The notes beneath the pieces are model-generated. The model ran no database searches and had not been told where the DNA came from. It was given only the letters and a program-made list of their open reading frames with translations. A stretch of DNA of 64,000 bases, taken from contig JBDSEV010000002.1 of assembly GCA_039919885.1 (NCBI GenBank), positions 1-64,000 on the forward strand. The letters are read 5' to 3'. This document shows positions 9,063 to 17,500 of this stretch, one piece after another. The position numbers and the translations under genes are program-made. This DNA is from JACMLD01 sp039919885 (GTDB lineage: Bacteria; Bacteroidota; Bacteroidia; Chitinophagales; Chitinophagaceae). Within the stretch, counting starts at the first letter, position 1, and each line of letters opens with the position of its first letter.

Positions 9063-9440
9063 ATGAATTTACCTGGAAACCTCCGCTATACGAAGGATCA
9101 CGAATGGATAAGCCTCGACGGCAATATTGCAACGATTGGGATAACTGATTTTGCGCAGGGCGAACTCGGTGATATCGTCTATATAGAAATAGAAACTGTT
9201 GGCAAGCCGCTTAACGCCGGGGTAGTATTTGGTACGGTAGAAGCGGTTAAAACGGTGAGCGACTTATTTCTGCCAGTTTCTGGTACAATTAATGAAGTTA
9301 ACCCGGCATTGGCAAATCAGCCTGAACTGGTAAACACAGATTCTTACGGGCAGGGTTGGATGGTTAAAATGACCGTTAACGACCCTGCAGATGTAACTGC
9401 ATTATTGGATGCAACTGCTTATCAGGAGGTTATTGGCTAA
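9063..9440 (+). CDS. gcvH: Glycine cleavage system H protein
   Basis: The 125-residue lipoyl carrier shuttles the aminomethyl group between the P, T and L proteins of the glycine cleavage system. The sequence begins MNLPGNLRYTKDHEWISLDG, and the lipoylated lysine is K63 in VEAVKTVSDL; the C-terminal part (NTDSYGQGWMVKM) is also typical. The ATG at 9063 is chosen because the family alignment starts there; the 50 residues that could be read upstream are unrelated. The other gcv genes are not in the window. Confidence 0.96.
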   Translation: MNLPGNLRYTKDHEWISLDGNIATIGITDFAQGELGDIVYIEIETVGKPLNAGVVFGTVEAVKTVSDLFLPVSGTINEVNPALANQPELVNTDSYGQGWMVKMTVNDPADVTALLDATAYQEVIG

Positions 9441-9525
9441 ATCCACGGCATTTAATATTTCGTACATGGGGTGGCGGATTCTTGAAGTAAAATTCGGAAC
9501 TGCCTTCCACAAACACTGACCCTGA

Positions 9526-10071
9526 TTGAGTAATACTGTTACATATAATGAACAGGAACTGGTGTTGTTGCTGAAGTCGAAGGATCAACAGTCCTTCAGC
9601 TATCTCTACGACAATTATTCCGGTGCCCTGTACAGTATTGTACTCCAGGTAGTAGCAGATAAAGAACTTGCCAGTGATGTATTGCAGGAAGTATTTGTAA
9701 ATATCTGGCGAAAAATTGAAAGTTACGATGCCACAAAAGGACGCCTTTTTACATGGATGTTGAATGTTGCCCGTAATTTAGCCATCGATATGGTGAGATC
9801 CAAAGCTTACCAGAATAGTCAGAAAAATCAAGCTTTACCGGAGACCGATTTTTTCGATAAATCCGGTAGCAGTACATCATTTAGCGTCGATAACATTGGG
9901 CTTAAAAAGATAGTTAATAAATTAAAAATAGAACATCGGGTATTGATAGACCTGGCGTATTTTAAGGGATATACCCACGAGGAAATTGCGGAAATAGAAA
10001 GCCTGCCACTGGGCACGGTAAAAACAAGAATCAGAACTGCATTAATACAATTGAGAGATCATTTAAAGTGA
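9526..10071 (+). CDS. ECF-family RNA polymerase sigma factor
   Basis: The 181-residue protein contains a sigma-70 region 2 (SFSYLYDNYSGALYSIVLQV then DVLQEVFVNIWRKI) and a region 4 helix-turn-helix (GYTHEEIAEIESLPLGTVKTRIRTAL). No ATG is available before the conserved region, so translation seems to begin at TTG 9526. Its stop codon overlaps the GTG start of the anti-sigma gene, so the two are translationally coupled. It should direct RNA polymerase to a small regulon once released by its partner. The inducing signal is not visible. Confidence 0.9.
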   Translation: MSNTVTYNEQELVLLLKSKDQQSFSYLYDNYSGALYSIVLQVVADKELASDVLQEVFVNIWRKIESYDATKGRLFTWMLNVARNLAIDMVRSKAYQNSQKNQALPETDFFDKSGSSTSFSVDNIGLKKIVNKLKIEHRVLIDLAYFKGYTHEEIAEIESLPLGTVKTRIRTALIQLRDHLK

Positions 10072-10889
10072 ATATACAGGAATACATATCAAGCGGCATT
10101 GTAGAAAGCTACGTTCTGGGATTGGCCAGCAACGAAGAACGCGCTGAGTTTGAACAACTCGCCGCTGCAAATGCTGAATTGATGCGGGCTAAAGAAGCTT
10201 TTGAAATAAGCCTCCAGCAGCATGCATTTGATAATGCTGTACCACCTCCTGCCAGTTTAAAGCAAAAAATCTGGGATGATATTAAACTAGAAATTGCCGT
10301 TTTGCCGGTGGCTGATAAACCGTTTAATGAGACTAGGCAATCGGTTACCCCCGTGCGTACCATGGGCTTTGCAAAATTCCTTGCCGCCGCTTCCATCATT
10401 TTGCTCATCGGCAGTACCCTGCTTAACTTTTATTTTTATAGCCAGTACAAGTCCTCCGTGGCAAAACTGGATGAGCTAATTGCCAGCAACCAGCAGTTTG
10501 CCGCTAATAGTAATGTTATGCAGACTAAACTGCAGCAATATGAAAGGAGTTTTGAATTGATGAAAGACCCCGCGATGGCTGTTGTAACCATGAAGGGAGA
10601 ACCGGTTGCTCCAAGTAGCCTCACCACTGTGTATTGGAACAAACAAAGCAATGATGTTTACCTGCTGGTAAATGAATTGCCAAAACCAGGTGCGGGCAAA
10701 CAATACCAGCTTTGGGCAATTGTAGACGGGGTTCCGGTAGATGCAGGTATCTTGAGCCGGAATGAAGCCACCGGCCTGGTAAAAATGAAAACAATACCTA
10801 AAGGAGCACAGGCTTTTGCTATTACACTGGAAAATACCGGGGGCAGCAAAACGCCGACAATGCCTATTTACGTTGTAGGTAAAACCTAA
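10068..10889 (+). CDS. Membrane anti-sigma factor, RskA-like
   Basis: The 273-residue protein has a cytoplasmic N-terminal anti-sigma part (SGIVESYVLGLASNEERAEFEQL), a single membrane helix at about 101-123 (FLAAASIILLIGSTLLNFYF), a short coiled segment, and an extracytoplasmic domain ending with YQLWAIVDGVPVDAGILS, which is typical of anti-sigma-K (RskA) C-terminal domains. It starts with GTG and overlaps the sigma gene by four bases. It should hold the adjacent ECF sigma factor at the membrane until a signal triggers its release. Confidence 0.88.
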   Translation: MNIQEYISSGIVESYVLGLASNEERAEFEQLAAANAELMRAKEAFEISLQQHAFDNAVPPPASLKQKIWDDIKLEIAVLPVADKPFNETRQSVTPVRTMGFAKFLAAASIILLIGSTLLNFYFYSQYKSSVAKLDELIASNQQFAANSNVMQTKLQQYERSFELMKDPAMAVVTMKGEPVAPSSLTTVYWNKQSNDVYLLVNELPKPGAGKQYQLWAIVDGVPVDAGILSRNEATGLVKMKTIPKGAQAFAITLENTGGSKTPTMPIYVVGKT

Positions 10890-10944
10890 TTGCACCGCTT
10901 TCGTTTTCCTTTTAAATGTGCTAGTTTAGCGGAAATTTTACAGC

Positions 10945-11331
10945 GTGATCAACCGCTTATTAAGCAATATCTTTTCTCCCCTTGGGTGGACGTTTCTCAT
11001 ACAAGTTTTGTTATGCCTTCCAGGCTCCAGCCTTCCATCAGAAAGTAATATTCCAAATCTCGATAAAGTTGTCCATATAATCTTATTCGGGGGACTTACC
11101 GGCCTTTGGTGTTATTACTATTACCTGAAGGGAAAACCCCCTGCCCGTCTAAAAACAATTTTTTTTATTATTTATTTGCTGGCCGCATTCAATGGAATCC
11201 TGCTGGAGTTCATCCAACGGGATTATATACCAAACAGAAGTTTTGACGAAGGCGACATCATAGCAGACGTATTGGCCAGCAGCATTGCTTATGGTATCTG
11301 TAATATTAAATTATTGAAGACCAGCAGCTAA
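10945..11331 (+). CDS. VanZ-family membrane protein
   Basis: The 128-residue protein begins with GTG and has about four hydrophobic segments. VanZ-family marks are visible: DKVVHIILFGGLTGLW in the second helix and the acidic RSFDEGDIIADVLAS before the last. The family is named after a teicoplanin-resistance accessory protein, but chromosomal Bacteroidota members have no established role. From general knowledge a VanZ-like gene often follows gcvH in this phylum; if so, the sigma/anti-sigma pair has been inserted between them here. That reading is inference. Confidence 0.85.
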   Translation: MINRLLSNIFSPLGWTFLIQVLLCLPGSSLPSESNIPNLDKVVHIILFGGLTGLWCYYYYLKGKPPARLKTIFFIIYLLAAFNGILLEFIQRDYIPNRSFDEGDIIADVLASSIAYGICNIKLLKTSS

Positions 11332-11617
11332 AAAAAATGGCCCCTGTTGAAACAGGGGCCGTAACCAAAACTAACTGCTTATGAGAAAAATTGACTGCTT
11401 ATGAGAGAGATAATTAATTTATAAGTGTTGAAAGTTATAACGCAAATCAGGTGCCATTAGTATGATTTGGTAAGTTAAAAAGGTTTAATCCAATGATTCA
11501 GCGGGCAACCTCGCCCATTGGTATTTCCTATTTCCGAAGATGGAGTTTGTACTTAAATCCCAATATGAATGCTTTCCTTAAAGGGGAAGACATTTTCAGC
11601 TGGCCAATCATACATCC
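11332..11617. other. Intergenic region with strong hairpin and duplicated 13-mer
   Basis: A near-perfect hairpin sits at 11339-11360 (GGCCCCTGTT with AACAGGGGCC). It is preceded by a run of eight A, so as a terminator it would face the minus strand. It is followed by two copies of ACTGCTTATGAGA (11374-11386, 11394-11406), which between them frame a tiny reading frame ATG...TGA of seven codons. No larger gene is supported. Confidence 0.5.
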
Positions 11618-11651
11618 AAAAAAAAGAAAAAGGCACTTTTTTGAAGTGCCT
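11618..11651 (-). terminator. Terminator of the DUF937-like gene
   Basis: AGGCACTT (11631-11638) pairs with AAGTGCCT (11644-11651). Read on the minus strand the stem is followed by a long T-rich run. Confidence 0.8.
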
Positions 11652-11685
11652 GATGCTGGGGAGTATTATCCACGTACGGTTGAAA

Positions 11686-12219
11686 TTATTTGCCCATTAA
11701 ACCCTTTAGTGTATCCAATATCCCACCACTACCACCGGTGTTGGTGCTTCCGCCCTTCAATTGATTAAGTATCGACTCAATGTCGAGCCCGCCGGCACCG
11801 CCCGCTTGTTGCTTTCCATTGCCTCCGGTAAGACTGCCTATGATGCTGGTAATATCAAAACTACCATCATTGGCATCATTCGTTTTGTGCACCAGTTTTT
11901 GTAGCACCATTGGTATTAGGCTGGCCGCAATACCGCTCGCAGCACTTTCATTCAAGCCAAATTTTTTCATCAGGTTTTGTATAAATCCACCAGAAATTTG
12001 TTGTGCGGCCGGTGTACTGGCAATATCGCCACCCTGCTGGTTAAAAAGGCTGATTACGTCCTGTGCATTGCCACTGGCAAGCATGGTTTTCAATCCATCC
12101 ATAATGGAACTGCCAGCCATTGAAACAGCTTCTTCGTTATGCTCATTCGGTATGGCAGGATTGTCGATAATGGCACTTCCGGCGTTTTGTTTTATCAGGT
12201 CAAAAAGATTTTCTAACAT
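11686..12219 (-). CDS. DUF937-like protein
   Basis: The 177-residue protein begins MLENLFDLIKQNAGSAIIDN and continues with Ala/Gly/Ser-rich helical segments (SIMDGLKTMLASGNAQDVISLF, SGIAASLIPMVLQKLV). A glycine-rich stretch follows, with two similar repeats near the end (LDIESILNQLKGG, GILDTLKGLMGK). This resembles the DUF937 group of small bacterial proteins, whose function is unknown. There is no signal peptide. It has its own terminator at 11618-11651 and lies downstream of prfA on the same strand with about 100 bases between, so it is likely transcribed separately or as a weak operon. Confidence 0.75.
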   Translation of the reverse strand: MLENLFDLIKQNAGSAIIDNPAIPNEHNEEAVSMAGSSIMDGLKTMLASGNAQDVISLFNQQGGDIASTPAAQQISGGFIQNLMKKFGLNESAASGIAASLIPMVLQKLVHKTNDANDGSFDITSIIGSLTGGNGKQQAGGAGGLDIESILNQLKGGSTNTGGSGGILDTLKGLMGK

Positions 12220-12322
12220 GGTATGAAATTTTACTAGCAGTAAGTTAGAATTTAATTCAACAAGCCGGCCGGTTGTGAATAATTTTATTTGATGACCATT
12301 TCTTACTGCGGCAATAGGGCTA

Positions 12323-13387
12323 TTAATTCTGCTTGGTCATCTTTTCTGCATTTTCCGCAAACTGTAATTTATCTATAAGCTCTTTTATTTCACCGTTAAG
12401 CACGGCATCGAGGTTGTAGAGTGTTAGTCCAATGCGGTGATCGGTCACCCGGCCCTGTGGAAAATTATAGGTGCGTATTTTAGCGCTCCGATCACCGGTA
12501 CTAACAAGACTTTTACGCTGGCGCGAAATTTCATCTTCCTGTTTACGTACCTGTTCTTCATATAATTTGGTACGCAGCATGGTCATGGCTTTTTCGCGGT
12601 TGCCGAGCTGACTGCGTTCTGTCTGGCAAACCACCACCACGCCCGTTGGTATATGGGTTAAAAAGACCTTGGTTTCCACTTTATTTACATTCTGGCCACC
12701 AGCGCCACCACTGCGGGCAGTTTCCATTTTTACATCGCTTTCCTTTAATTCAAAATCAACTTCTTCCGCTTCGGGCATCACGGCAACCGTTGCTGCGCTT
12801 GTATGCACACGGCCGCTTCCTTCTGTATCCGGCACCCGTTGCACCCGGTGCACGCCACTTTCAAATTTTAATGTTCCGTATACATCCTCACCCACCACTT
12901 CTACCTGTATTTCTTTATAGCCCCCAACGGTGCCTTCACTTTCGGAAAGAACCGCTGTTTTCCATCCCTTCTTCTCGCAATATTTGATATACATGCGCAA
13001 CAGATCGCCCGCAAACAAACTTGCTTCATCGCCACCCGTACCCGCACGTATTTCCAGGATGGCATTTTTTTCGTCCTGTGGATCCTTGGGTATCAGCATC
13101 TGCCGAATGGCGGATTCCACCTGCTCCTTTCGCTCATCAAGTCCGTTTACTTCTGCTTTGGCCAGCTCACGCAGTTCCGCGTCATCGCCATTCAGCGCTT
13201 CTTTGTTAAAGTCTATATCGTCCAGCAGGCGCTTGTATTCTTCATACGCCACCACAATTTTTTCCAGGCTGCGGTATTCCTTGCTCATCGCGCCAAAGCG
13301 CTGGTTATTGCTCACAATTTCCGGGTTGCTGAGGGCTACACCCATATCCGTAAACTTTGCCTTTATCGCTTCTAACTTGTCTAACAT
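12323..13387 (-). CDS. prfA: Peptide chain release factor 1
   Basis: RF1 ends translation at UAA and UAG. The 354-residue protein has the catalytic GGQ loop (ARSGGAGGQNVNKVETKV) and, in the codon-recognition domain, a P-x-T tripeptide (QRVPDTEGSG), which marks RF1 rather than RF2. I use the start at 13387 (MLDKLEAIKAKF); a slightly longer reading from 13408 is possible but does not fit the family start. An exact -7 box lies at 13440-13447 on the same strand. Confidence 0.96.
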   Translation of the reverse strand: MLDKLEAIKAKFTDMGVALSNPEIVSNNQRFGAMSKEYRSLEKIVVAYEEYKRLLDDIDFNKEALNGDDAELRELAKAEVNGLDERKEQVESAIRQMLIPKDPQDEKNAILEIRAGTGGDEASLFAGDLLRMYIKYCEKKGWKTAVLSESEGTVGGYKEIQVEVVGEDVYGTLKFESGVHRVQRVPDTEGSGRVHTSAATVAVMPEAEEVDFELKESDVKMETARSGGAGGQNVNKVETKVFLTHIPTGVVVVCQTERSQLGNREKAMTMLRTKLYEEQVRKQEDEISRQRKSLVSTGDRSAKIRTYNFPQGRVTDHRIGLTLYNLDAVLNGEIKELIDKLQFAENAEKMTKQN

Positions 13388-13439
13388 GTGTGCTTTTTTT
13401 GCCCGCAACCATTTTGCGTCGCCGGCTTTTGGGAAGCGG

Positions 13440-13447
13440 CAAAATTA
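13440..13447 (-). promoter_or_regulatory. -7 box (TAATTTTG) for prfA
   Basis: Read on the minus strand this is an exact TAnnTTTG. It lies 52 bases upstream of the prfA start, leaving a leader of about 45 bases. Confidence 0.55.
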
Positions 13448-13570
13448 ATCCTTCGCAGGCATTTTAACCAAACAACCTCAGTTCGGATTTTGCCCTGGCG
13501 CCGATGCAGCAAAAACAGCGTGTAAAAGAAAGGCGCTAGTATTTACCTTCGCGGCTCATAATTGCGTAAA

Positions 13571-14740
13571 ATGGCATTTAGAAAATTCAGGGCAAAACAA
13601 TTGTTTAACGGTTACAGCCTGATGGACACAGACCAGGTATTGATAACGCTTCCCGATGGTACAATCGAAGGAATTGTACCCCTGGCAGCAGCGGGCGATG
13701 ATATTGAACTGCTGGACGGCTTACTTACGCCCGGGTTGATTAACAGCCACTGCCACCTGGAGCTCAGTCACCTGAAAAATGTAATTCCACCCCATACAGG
13801 CCTGGTTGAATTTTTATGCAGTGTGGTTACAAAAAGAGGGTTTGAACCGGCACTAATCCGCGAAGAAATAGAAAAGGCAGCATTGGAAATGTATGAAAAC
13901 GGCATTGTTGCGGTAGGTGATATTTGTAACACAACCGATGCCATACCGGTCAAGCGTAGTGGCCGCATGCGCTGGCAAAATTTTATTGAAGTGTTGAGCT
14001 TTACCGATGCGAAAGCAGCAGAAAGTATGGCACACTACCACGCCGTGTTGAATGCCCACAACGAAGTGCTGGTACCACCCCACCGGAACGTGTTAACCCC
14101 ACATGCGCCGTACAGTGTAAGCGCCACAAGTTTTGCGATGCTGAATGAAATTACCGCGGGCAAAATTATATCCATCCATAACCAGGAACATCCTGCAGAG
14201 GATGAATTGTACAAGACCGGCGGAGGCGCTTATTTAAAACTATTCAAAATATTTGGTGTAACCACATCGCCATTCGCTGTAACGGGGAAGAGCAGTTTGC
14301 AGTCGTACCTCCCACATTTCAAAAACGGGCAAACAATTTTGCTGGTACACAATACTTATATGCCCGAGGAGGATATTGCGTTCGCCAACGACTACGCCAC
14401 CAACAACGGATTGAAGCTGGTATATTGTTTTTGCCCGAATGCCAATTCCTATATAGAAAACAGGTTACCGGCAGTAGAAAGGTTTATGGCGATGGATTGC
14501 CAGATGGTATTGGGCACAGACAGTTACAGCAGCAACTGGCAGCTGAGTATTGCAAAAGAAATACAAACGATCCACGAAAATTTCCCCGCAATACCGCTTT
14601 CCACCATTCTGCAATGGGCCACCAGCAATGCGGCAAACGCATTCCATTGGGACGATGATCTGGGCAGTTTTGAAAAAGGAAAGCAGCCCGGTGTAACCTT
14701 ATTGTCGAACGATCTTGGGTCCTCGAAAAGAATTATCTAA
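13571..14740 (+). CDS. Amidohydrolase-superfamily deaminase/chlorohydrolase type
   Basis: The 389-residue protein has the metal-binding H60-x-H62 in LLTPGLINSHCHLELSHL, a later histidine in IISIHNQEHPAEDE, another in LLVHNTYM, and the metal aspartate in VLGTDSYSSN. This is the pattern of the cytosine/guanine/aminofutalosine deaminase branch. Bacteroidota members with the HCHLELSHL motif include candidates for aminodeoxyfutalosine deaminase of menaquinone synthesis, but no other mqn gene is in the window, so I leave the substrate open. ATG 13571 is preferred; a near-match promoter box (TACCTTCG) lies at 13544-13551. It is divergent from prfA. Confidence 0.82.
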   Translation: MAFRKFRAKQLFNGYSLMDTDQVLITLPDGTIEGIVPLAAAGDDIELLDGLLTPGLINSHCHLELSHLKNVIPPHTGLVEFLCSVVTKRGFEPALIREEIEKAALEMYENGIVAVGDICNTTDAIPVKRSGRMRWQNFIEVLSFTDAKAAESMAHYHAVLNAHNEVLVPPHRNVLTPHAPYSVSATSFAMLNEITAGKIISIHNQEHPAEDELYKTGGGAYLKLFKIFGVTTSPFAVTGKSSLQSYLPHFKNGQTILLVHNTYMPEEDIAFANDYATNNGLKLVYCFCPNANSYIENRLPAVERFMAMDCQMVLGTDSYSSNWQLSIAKEIQTIHENFPAIPLSTILQWATSNAANAFHWDDDLGSFEKGKQPGVTLLSNDLGSSKRII

Positions 14741-14784
14741 CCGATCGATAACGTGATCTTTTTGTTCAATTCTTAAAAACAAAT

Positions 14785-14960
14785 CTGTAGAGACGCCATG
14801 CATGGCATCTCTTTTTTTTGCGATGCATGGCGTCTTTTTCTCTCTGGGAATGGCGCTTGTTTCCCTCCGGAGGGCGTCTGTTTCTCTCCGGAAAACGTCT
14901 CTTTCTTTTATTTTGAACGGGTGACGGTCTCTCACAGACGCCATGCATGGCGTCTCTACA
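14785..14960. repeat. Palindromic, MITE-like repeat element
   Basis: The ends are inverted copies of each other: CTGTAGAGACGCCATGCATGGC at the left and the reverse at the right, ending CGTCTCTACAG. Within the right end, 14936-14955 is a perfect 20-base palindrome. The interior holds further GCGTCT and TCTCTCCGG motifs, partly repeated, and one more ATGCATGGCGTCT at 14822-14834. It carries no gene. A single related palindrome occurs at 60578-60605. Confidence 0.8.
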
Positions 14961-15012
14961 GGAAATTGTGCGGCGCCTTTGCCGGAAAAGGACGATAGAC
15001 GCAGTACACGCA

Positions 15013-15756
15013 TCAACTTAATACTTCCTGCAACACCGGCAAGGTTTTCATGGTGCCAAAATCATGGATGTGCAATGCATAAAATTGCTGGTAGGCAACC
15101 ATGAGTATCCTTCGTGCTTCTTTGTTAAGTGATATGCTGCTCAGTTCATGCGGCTGCCTGGTTTTTAGTAGCTGGGAAGTGGTATAACTGTGCGGCTCTC
15201 CTAAAAAATAAGGGTGCACCGGCTGCTCGGGTACAAATTCACCTTCCTGTAAATCGAGGTAACTGTTTTGCGCGGTGTATTCATCGGAGAGGCGGAATCC
15301 ATATATCGTAGCTAAATGCAGCGAAAAGAACAGCGGGAAATTTGCCACCACCTGTTGATCGCTTTTATCCAGATGCAGAAAAGCATCTTCAATAAAATGA
15401 AACAAATCTGCATTTTGTTCTGGCTGTTTGATTGTTTTTGATAACAATTCAACCATAAAAAGTGCAACCGCATTTTTAAAAATATCGGAAAAAATATGTT
15501 GGTAGAGGTAACCCCACTTGAATTCTTTGATTCGTTGCAGGTTTTTAAGTTCATTGTGATAAACAACGAGGTCCAGCATAGCACCCGGCTGAAATAAGCT
15601 GGCTTTTCCAGGACCTTTTTTGGAGGATGTCCGAACGCCATTTACCAGGTAAGACTGCAATCCAAACATGTCTGTATACACAGCCGCTATTACACTTGTT
15701 TCACCGTATTTTACCGTGCGCAGGACGATTCCGTTGGTTTTATGTACGCTTGCCAT
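15013..15756 (-). CDS. recO: DNA repair protein RecO
   Basis: RecO anneals complementary strands and, with RecR, helps load RecA onto SSB-coated DNA. The 247-residue protein begins MASVHKTNGIVLRTVKYGETSVIAAVYTD, the usual OB-fold start, and its C-terminal half is helical (LFHFIEDAFLHLDKS, HLATIYGFRLSDE). No zinc-finger cysteines are present, as in many Bacteroidota RecO proteins. I take ATG 15756 over a TTG nine bases earlier. Its 3' end lies about 50 bases from the palindromic element. Confidence 0.92.
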   Translation of the reverse strand: MASVHKTNGIVLRTVKYGETSVIAAVYTDMFGLQSYLVNGVRTSSKKGPGKASLFQPGAMLDLVVYHNELKNLQRIKEFKWGYLYQHIFSDIFKNAVALFMVELLSKTIKQPEQNADLFHFIEDAFLHLDKSDQQVVANFPLFFSLHLATIYGFRLSDEYTAQNSYLDLQEGEFVPEQPVHPYFLGEPHSYTTSQLLKTRQPHELSSISLNKEARRILMVAYQQFYALHIHDFGTMKTLPVLQEVLS

Positions 15757-15884
15757 TCCAGTCAATTCTCAGGTGGGTGTAAAAACTCAACAATAATATG
15801 TTAATAATGGCACCTAAAGACCAATTATTTAAACCCTGCGTTTATAATGGAGTCTTAACTTTTTCACCTTCAAATATAAATGGT

Positions 15885-17363
15885 ATGGGTGTGTCCTTTC
15901 AACAGAACAATCTTCATCTACTGTGGCGGGCTGGTTTTGGTCCCTCTCCGGAAGATCTCCTTTCCATTGCAACTGCCCAACCAGGCGCCTATTATAAAAA
16001 CCTGCTGGCCAAATCGCGGGTGGCCGCTGCATATATTGATGTAGCCGACAATGATCTTAAACAGCTGGTAATGGGAATGGAAGACAATGGCGTCACACAA
16101 AAGCAGGCACTGACGGCGGAAGAAAAAAAAGCATTGCGTATAAAATCACGGGATGGTTTAAAAACACTGAATCTTGCGTGGCTTGGAGAAATGATAAACA
16201 GCAAACAACAATTGCGGGAAAAAATGAGCCTGTTCTGGCATGGACATTTTGCTACCAGGACAGTCAACCTCCTGTACCAGCAGAAACTGCTGGATATCGT
16301 TCGTACCAATGCGCTGGGCAGTTTTGCTGTGCTGTTAAAGGAAGTGAGCAAAAGCGCGTCCATGATTAATTTTTTAAATAATAATCAAAACCGGAAAAAC
16401 CATCCCAACGAAAACTTTGCCAGGGAGGTAATGGAATTGTTTACGATTGGCCGTGGAAATTACTCTGAAGCCGATGTCAAAGAGAGTGCCCGTGCATTTA
16501 CAGGGTGGGGCGCTTCCGCTACTGGCGAATTTGTTTTCAGGGAGCGGCAACATGATGACAGCGAGAAAACTTTTTTGGGCAAGACCGGCCACTTCAACGG
16601 GGATGATATTTTGCAGATTCTACTGGATCACCAGCAGACAGCCAGGTTCATCACCCAAAAGATTTACCGGTATTTTGTAAATGCTGATGCCGACCAGGAG
16701 AAAGTAAAATGGTTGTCCGACCGGTTTTACCGAAATAATTATGACATCGAAAAACTAATGACGGATATTTTTACCAGCGATTGGTTTTACAACGAAAAAA
16801 ACATTGGCGCCCGGATAAAGTCGCCAATAGAACTGTTGGTAGGTATCAGGAGAATATTGCCGATGGAAATTGAAAACGAAGCGTCTCAGCTCCTGCTGCA
16901 GCGATTACTGGGACAACTTCTTTTTTATCCGCCCAATGTTGCCGGCTGGCCTGGTGGAACCAACTGGATAGACAGTTCTACGCTGATGATGCGCCTGCGT
17001 ATACCACAGCTTATTTATGCCGGCGACGTCTTTAGAATGAAGCCGAAAGATGATGACGACCAGATGATGGGAATGAAAGATAAAAACGCGCCTGAAGATA
17101 AAATACCAGCGGGTGGCGGTAAAAAAAGTGGCGGCAAAGGCGAACAGATCATGGCCACTATCAACTGGACCAATTACCTGCAGCAGTATGAAAAAGTGAC
17201 CAGGGAGAACCTGGTAGACGCTGTTTCAAAGGCTTTGCTGCAAACGAAAAATGCGGTGAGCGCCGCAGTACTTACAAAATATGCAGACGCAGCCAGCCGG
17301 GATAGTTTTATAAAGACAGTCACGATACAATTAATGAGTACACCGGAATACCAATTGTGCTGA
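15885..17363 (+). CDS. DUF1800-domain protein
   Basis: The protein of 492 residues has the DUF1800 opening (NNLHLLWRAGFGPSPEDLL), the central WHGHFATR segment, NENFAREVMELFTIGRGNYSEADVKESARAFTGW in pieces, and near the end LLFYPPNVAGWPGG...WI. The family is large and mostly of unknown function; its genes are usually paired with a DUF1501 gene, as here (starts 137 bases downstream). Start choice is uncertain: an in-frame ATG at 15798 exists, but the residues between it and 15885 resemble nothing and would leave only about 40 bases for the divergent recO promoter. Confidence 0.85.
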   Translation: MGVSFQQNNLHLLWRAGFGPSPEDLLSIATAQPGAYYKNLLAKSRVAAAYIDVADNDLKQLVMGMEDNGVTQKQALTAEEKKALRIKSRDGLKTLNLAWLGEMINSKQQLREKMSLFWHGHFATRTVNLLYQQKLLDIVRTNALGSFAVLLKEVSKSASMINFLNNNQNRKNHPNENFAREVMELFTIGRGNYSEADVKESARAFTGWGASATGEFVFRERQHDDSEKTFLGKTGHFNGDDILQILLDHQQTARFITQKIYRYFVNADADQEKVKWLSDRFYRNNYDIEKLMTDIFTSDWFYNEKNIGARIKSPIELLVGIRRILPMEIENEASQLLLQRLLGQLLFYPPNVAGWPGGTNWIDSSTLMMRLRIPQLIYAGDVFRMKPKDDDDQMMGMKDKNAPEDKIPAGGGKKSGGKGEQIMATINWTNYLQQYEKVTRENLVDAVSKALLQTKNAVSAAVLTKYADAASRDSFIKTVTIQLMSTPEYQLC

Positions 17364-17500
17364 GGAAAGGCACGGCCTGTTAGCCATTCGCCCGCAGCCA
17401 GTGAATAAACTTTAAAAATCCGGTATACCAAATTTCAAATTTTACTAAATAGTCGATAGTCACTAATACCTGGCTAAAGGCTTATCGTTAAAAGTTTTTT

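Noticed and set aside
14699..15016. Arg/Lys-rich minus-strand frame between the amidohydrolase and recO
   Set aside because: It is the translation of the palindromic repeat element, not a gene.
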